64,000 nucleotides of DNA, from assembly GCA_964518335.1 (NCBI GenBank), contig CAZFDT010000009.1:1-64000 (forward strand). The letters are read 5' to 3'. Source of the stretch: CAZFDT01 sp964518335 (GTDB lineage: Bacteria; Planctomycetota; Phycisphaerae; Phycisphaerales; Phycisphaeraceae). Position 1 is the first letter of the stretch. Each line of letters begins with the position of its first letter. Of the stretch, positions 62,557-64,000 are shown piece after piece. The notes below the pieces were generated by a model. The model was given only the letters and a program-made list of their open reading frames with translations. It was not told where the DNA came from and searched no databases. A program made the position numbers and the translations under genes.

Positions 62557-63831
62557 TTACCGATGCCGGCGCTTGCGGCGTGGGGCGAGGATCATCGCCG
62601 CACCCAGGCCCATGAGCACGAGCACGCCCGGCTCGGGGACGGCGCGGCTGTTGAAGTCGAAGTACATCGTGCCGGTCATCGACCCGGCGTTGCGGAAGTC
62701 GAAGTGCACGTGGTCGATGAATCCGTCGGGGCCTTCTTCAAACAGGGCGCCCATCCAGCCGGAGGTCAGGAAGTCGCTGCCGAAGATGAGGGGGATGTCC
62801 TCGTGGATATCGACGACGATCATGGTGACGCCGTTGAAAAGCGCCTGGTCGCCGGCCTCGCCGTCCATGGTCAGGCGGTCGAAGAAGACGAGGGGCGCTT
62901 CGATGGTGCCGCCGACGCCGCCGACTTCGATCGTGCCCAGGTCGATGAAGGGCACGAACACCTGCTCGTCCTCGATCAGCACATACTCGCCCAGGCCCAG
63001 TGCCACGGCCAGGTCGGGCGCGATCAGGGACAACTGCGCCCCCGTGTCGATGAGCATGTCGGTGGGAATGGTCACGGTCCCGTGCGTGATCGAGCCGGTG
63101 GCGAAGGGCAGGGGCGAGTTGGCCGGTGCGGGGTCGGGATCGTCCTCGTAGGGGAAGCTCTTGAAGTGAAGCGGCGCGGCGAAGCGCATGGCGGGGTCGG
63201 GCGCGGCGGGCACGCTGCTGCCAAACACGACGGGCGGGTAGAGCTTTTCGAGGAGGTCTTCGAGGTCCTCGAACCCGCCGGACCAGATGGTCATGTCCAT
63301 GCTGGAGACGCGCCCGACCATGGCGGGCGTGCCGACGATGCCGGCGAACCCGCCGAAGTTGGCGTCGGGATTGACGAGCATGCGCGTGTCGGGCAGGCTG
63401 ACGCTGGTGCCGCCGTCGGCGGCGACGAACAGGTCGTAGGGCGCGGAGAACTGCACGGGCGACGAGCCGCCGATGCCCTGCTCGAACACGATACCGTCGT
63501 CGAGGTCGGCCCCGGCGGCGGACAGCTCCATGTAGGCGTTCGTGGACTCGAAGAGATCCAGGTTCGTGAACGCCCCGCCGGCGATGAACACACCCGACGC
63601 CCCCGTGTCCAGCAGGAACGGCTGCGACCACACCGGCCCGAGATTGGCGTCCGTCACCGGGTCGATCACGTTGAGCAACACCACCGGCTGGCTCAAGGCC
63701 AGGTCGTTGGCGGGGACCGTGACGCCGTCGCCGACGACGAACGTCTGCTGCGCCACCGCCGCCGGGGCGACCATGGCCATGGCCATGGCGACAGCGACGG
63801 CGAACCTCCAACATGGTTTGTACATGGCCAT
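62557..63831 (-). CDS. PEP-CTERM protein with two aspartic-protease-like DTG lobes
   Basis: A 424-residue exported protein. Signal peptide (FAVAVAMAMAMVAPAAVAQQ). Lobe 1 has PFLLDTGASGVFIAGG (about residue 70) and lobe 2 has DMLIDTGAQLSLIAPD (about residue 275), the DTG motifs of pepsin-type or retropepsin-type aspartic peptidases, here in one chain. The C-terminus is a PEP-CTERM signal: AVPEPGVLVLMGLGAAMILA followed by a basic tail. Likely a surface-associated aspartic protease, but autoprocessing or activity is unproven. The ATG at 63831 has GGGAG upstream; an ATG two codons later is possible. Confidence 0.78.
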   Translation of the reverse strand: MAMYKPCWRFAVAVAMAMAMVAPAAVAQQTFVVGDGVTVPANDLALSQPVVLLNVIDPVTDANLGPVWSQPFLLDTGASGVFIAGGAFTNLDLFESTNAYMELSAAGADLDDGIVFEQGIGGSSPVQFSAPYDLFVAADGGTSVSLPDTRMLVNPDANFGGFAGIVGTPAMVGRVSSMDMTIWSGGFEDLEDLLEKLYPPVVFGSSVPAAPDPAMRFAAPLHFKSFPYEDDPDPAPANSPLPFATGSITHGTVTIPTDMLIDTGAQLSLIAPDLAVALGLGEYVLIEDEQVFVPFIDLGTIEVGGVGGTIEAPLVFFDRLTMDGEAGDQALFNGVTMIVVDIHEDIPLIFGSDFLTSGWMGALFEEGPDGFIDHVHFDFRNAGSMTGTMYFDFNSRAVPEPGVLVLMGLGAAMILAPRRKRRHR

Positions 63832-64000
63832 CCAGCAAGCTCCCGGCCGGGACGAATCCGGAAGCCCACCCTCTCGGACCAAGATACCACACGATCCGCT
63901 GTTCGCCAAGGTTTTTCAGACCCACCGCGTCGGCCGGACACAGACCCTTGACCGGACGGCGTCGAGATGCTAACATTTAACGAACTTACGGGGTCGCCGC
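63832..64000. other. Right-edge stretch
   Basis: Upstream region of the aspartic-protease gene, ending in an AT-rich patch (TAACATTTAACGAACTTAC). No complete gene is visible. Confidence 0.4.

Overview
The window is GC-rich bacterial chromosome (by eye roughly two thirds G+C) and looks like a member of the Planctomycetota, probably a phycisphaera-type lineage. Three kinds of evidence point there: a secreted protein with the planctomycete LEPR-XLL surface-protein motif (19.2-21.8 kb), three proteins with PEP-CTERM sorting tails (49.5, 60.0 and 62.6 kb), and paired zinc-ribbon membrane proteins of the C-x-x-C-G-Y-N / C-P-E-C-G type. The taxonomic call is inference; no rRNA gene is present.

Layout. 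0-5.4 kb: a stand-alone Lon-type Ser/Lys protease, an AraC remnant, a GH4 glycosidase and its divergent AraC regulator. 5.4-11.4 kb: an AddA/AddB-like helicase-nuclease pair. 11.4-15 kb: zinc-ribbon membrane proteins, an unrecognised protein and an APH-like kinase. 15-18.8 kb: a formylglycine-generating enzyme, its probable sulfatase client and a HAD phosphatase. 18.8-19.2 kb: a gene-free stretch with a candidate small RNA. 19.2-21.8 kb: the LEPR-XLL/SGNH surface protein. 21.9-24.1 kb: four overlapping genes built around a Rieske/ferric-reductase membrane protein. 24.2-25.9 kb: an HtpX protease and a TauE permease. 25.9-45.9 kb: a large surface-glycan locus with glycosyltransferases, three sulfotransferases, two FkbM methyltransferases, an ABC exporter, a WbaP-type initiating transferase and a two-partner-secretion exoprotein. 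46-52 kb: frr, pyrH, a ZIP transporter, and nuoB and nuoC separated by a PEP-CTERM gene. 52-56.3 kb: a DUF4380-like secreted protein, tRNA-Leu(UAA), and an ABC-2 exporter coupled to a pseudopilin. 56.4-61 kb: a PEP-CTERM serine protease coupled to hyuA/hyuB-like genes. 61.3-63.8 kb: glutathione-independent formaldehyde dehydrogenase and a two-lobed PEP-CTERM aspartic protease.

The genes suggest a cell that builds a sulfated surface glycan, exports and anchors extracellular proteins, and removes sulfate from external glycans. Long chains of genes overlapping by ATGA, GTGA or TGATG show tight translational coupling.

Besides the genes there are DNA-level signals. An 8-mer GCTGCAGT/ACTGCAGC occurs 30 times by hand count, about ten-fold more than composition predicts, while the palindrome CAGCTG appears to be absent from all 64 kb. 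Two REP-like palindrome families are also present. One supplies the stop codons of two convergent genes, and the other (GCCGCTTGCGGC) lies inside coding sequence as well as between genes.
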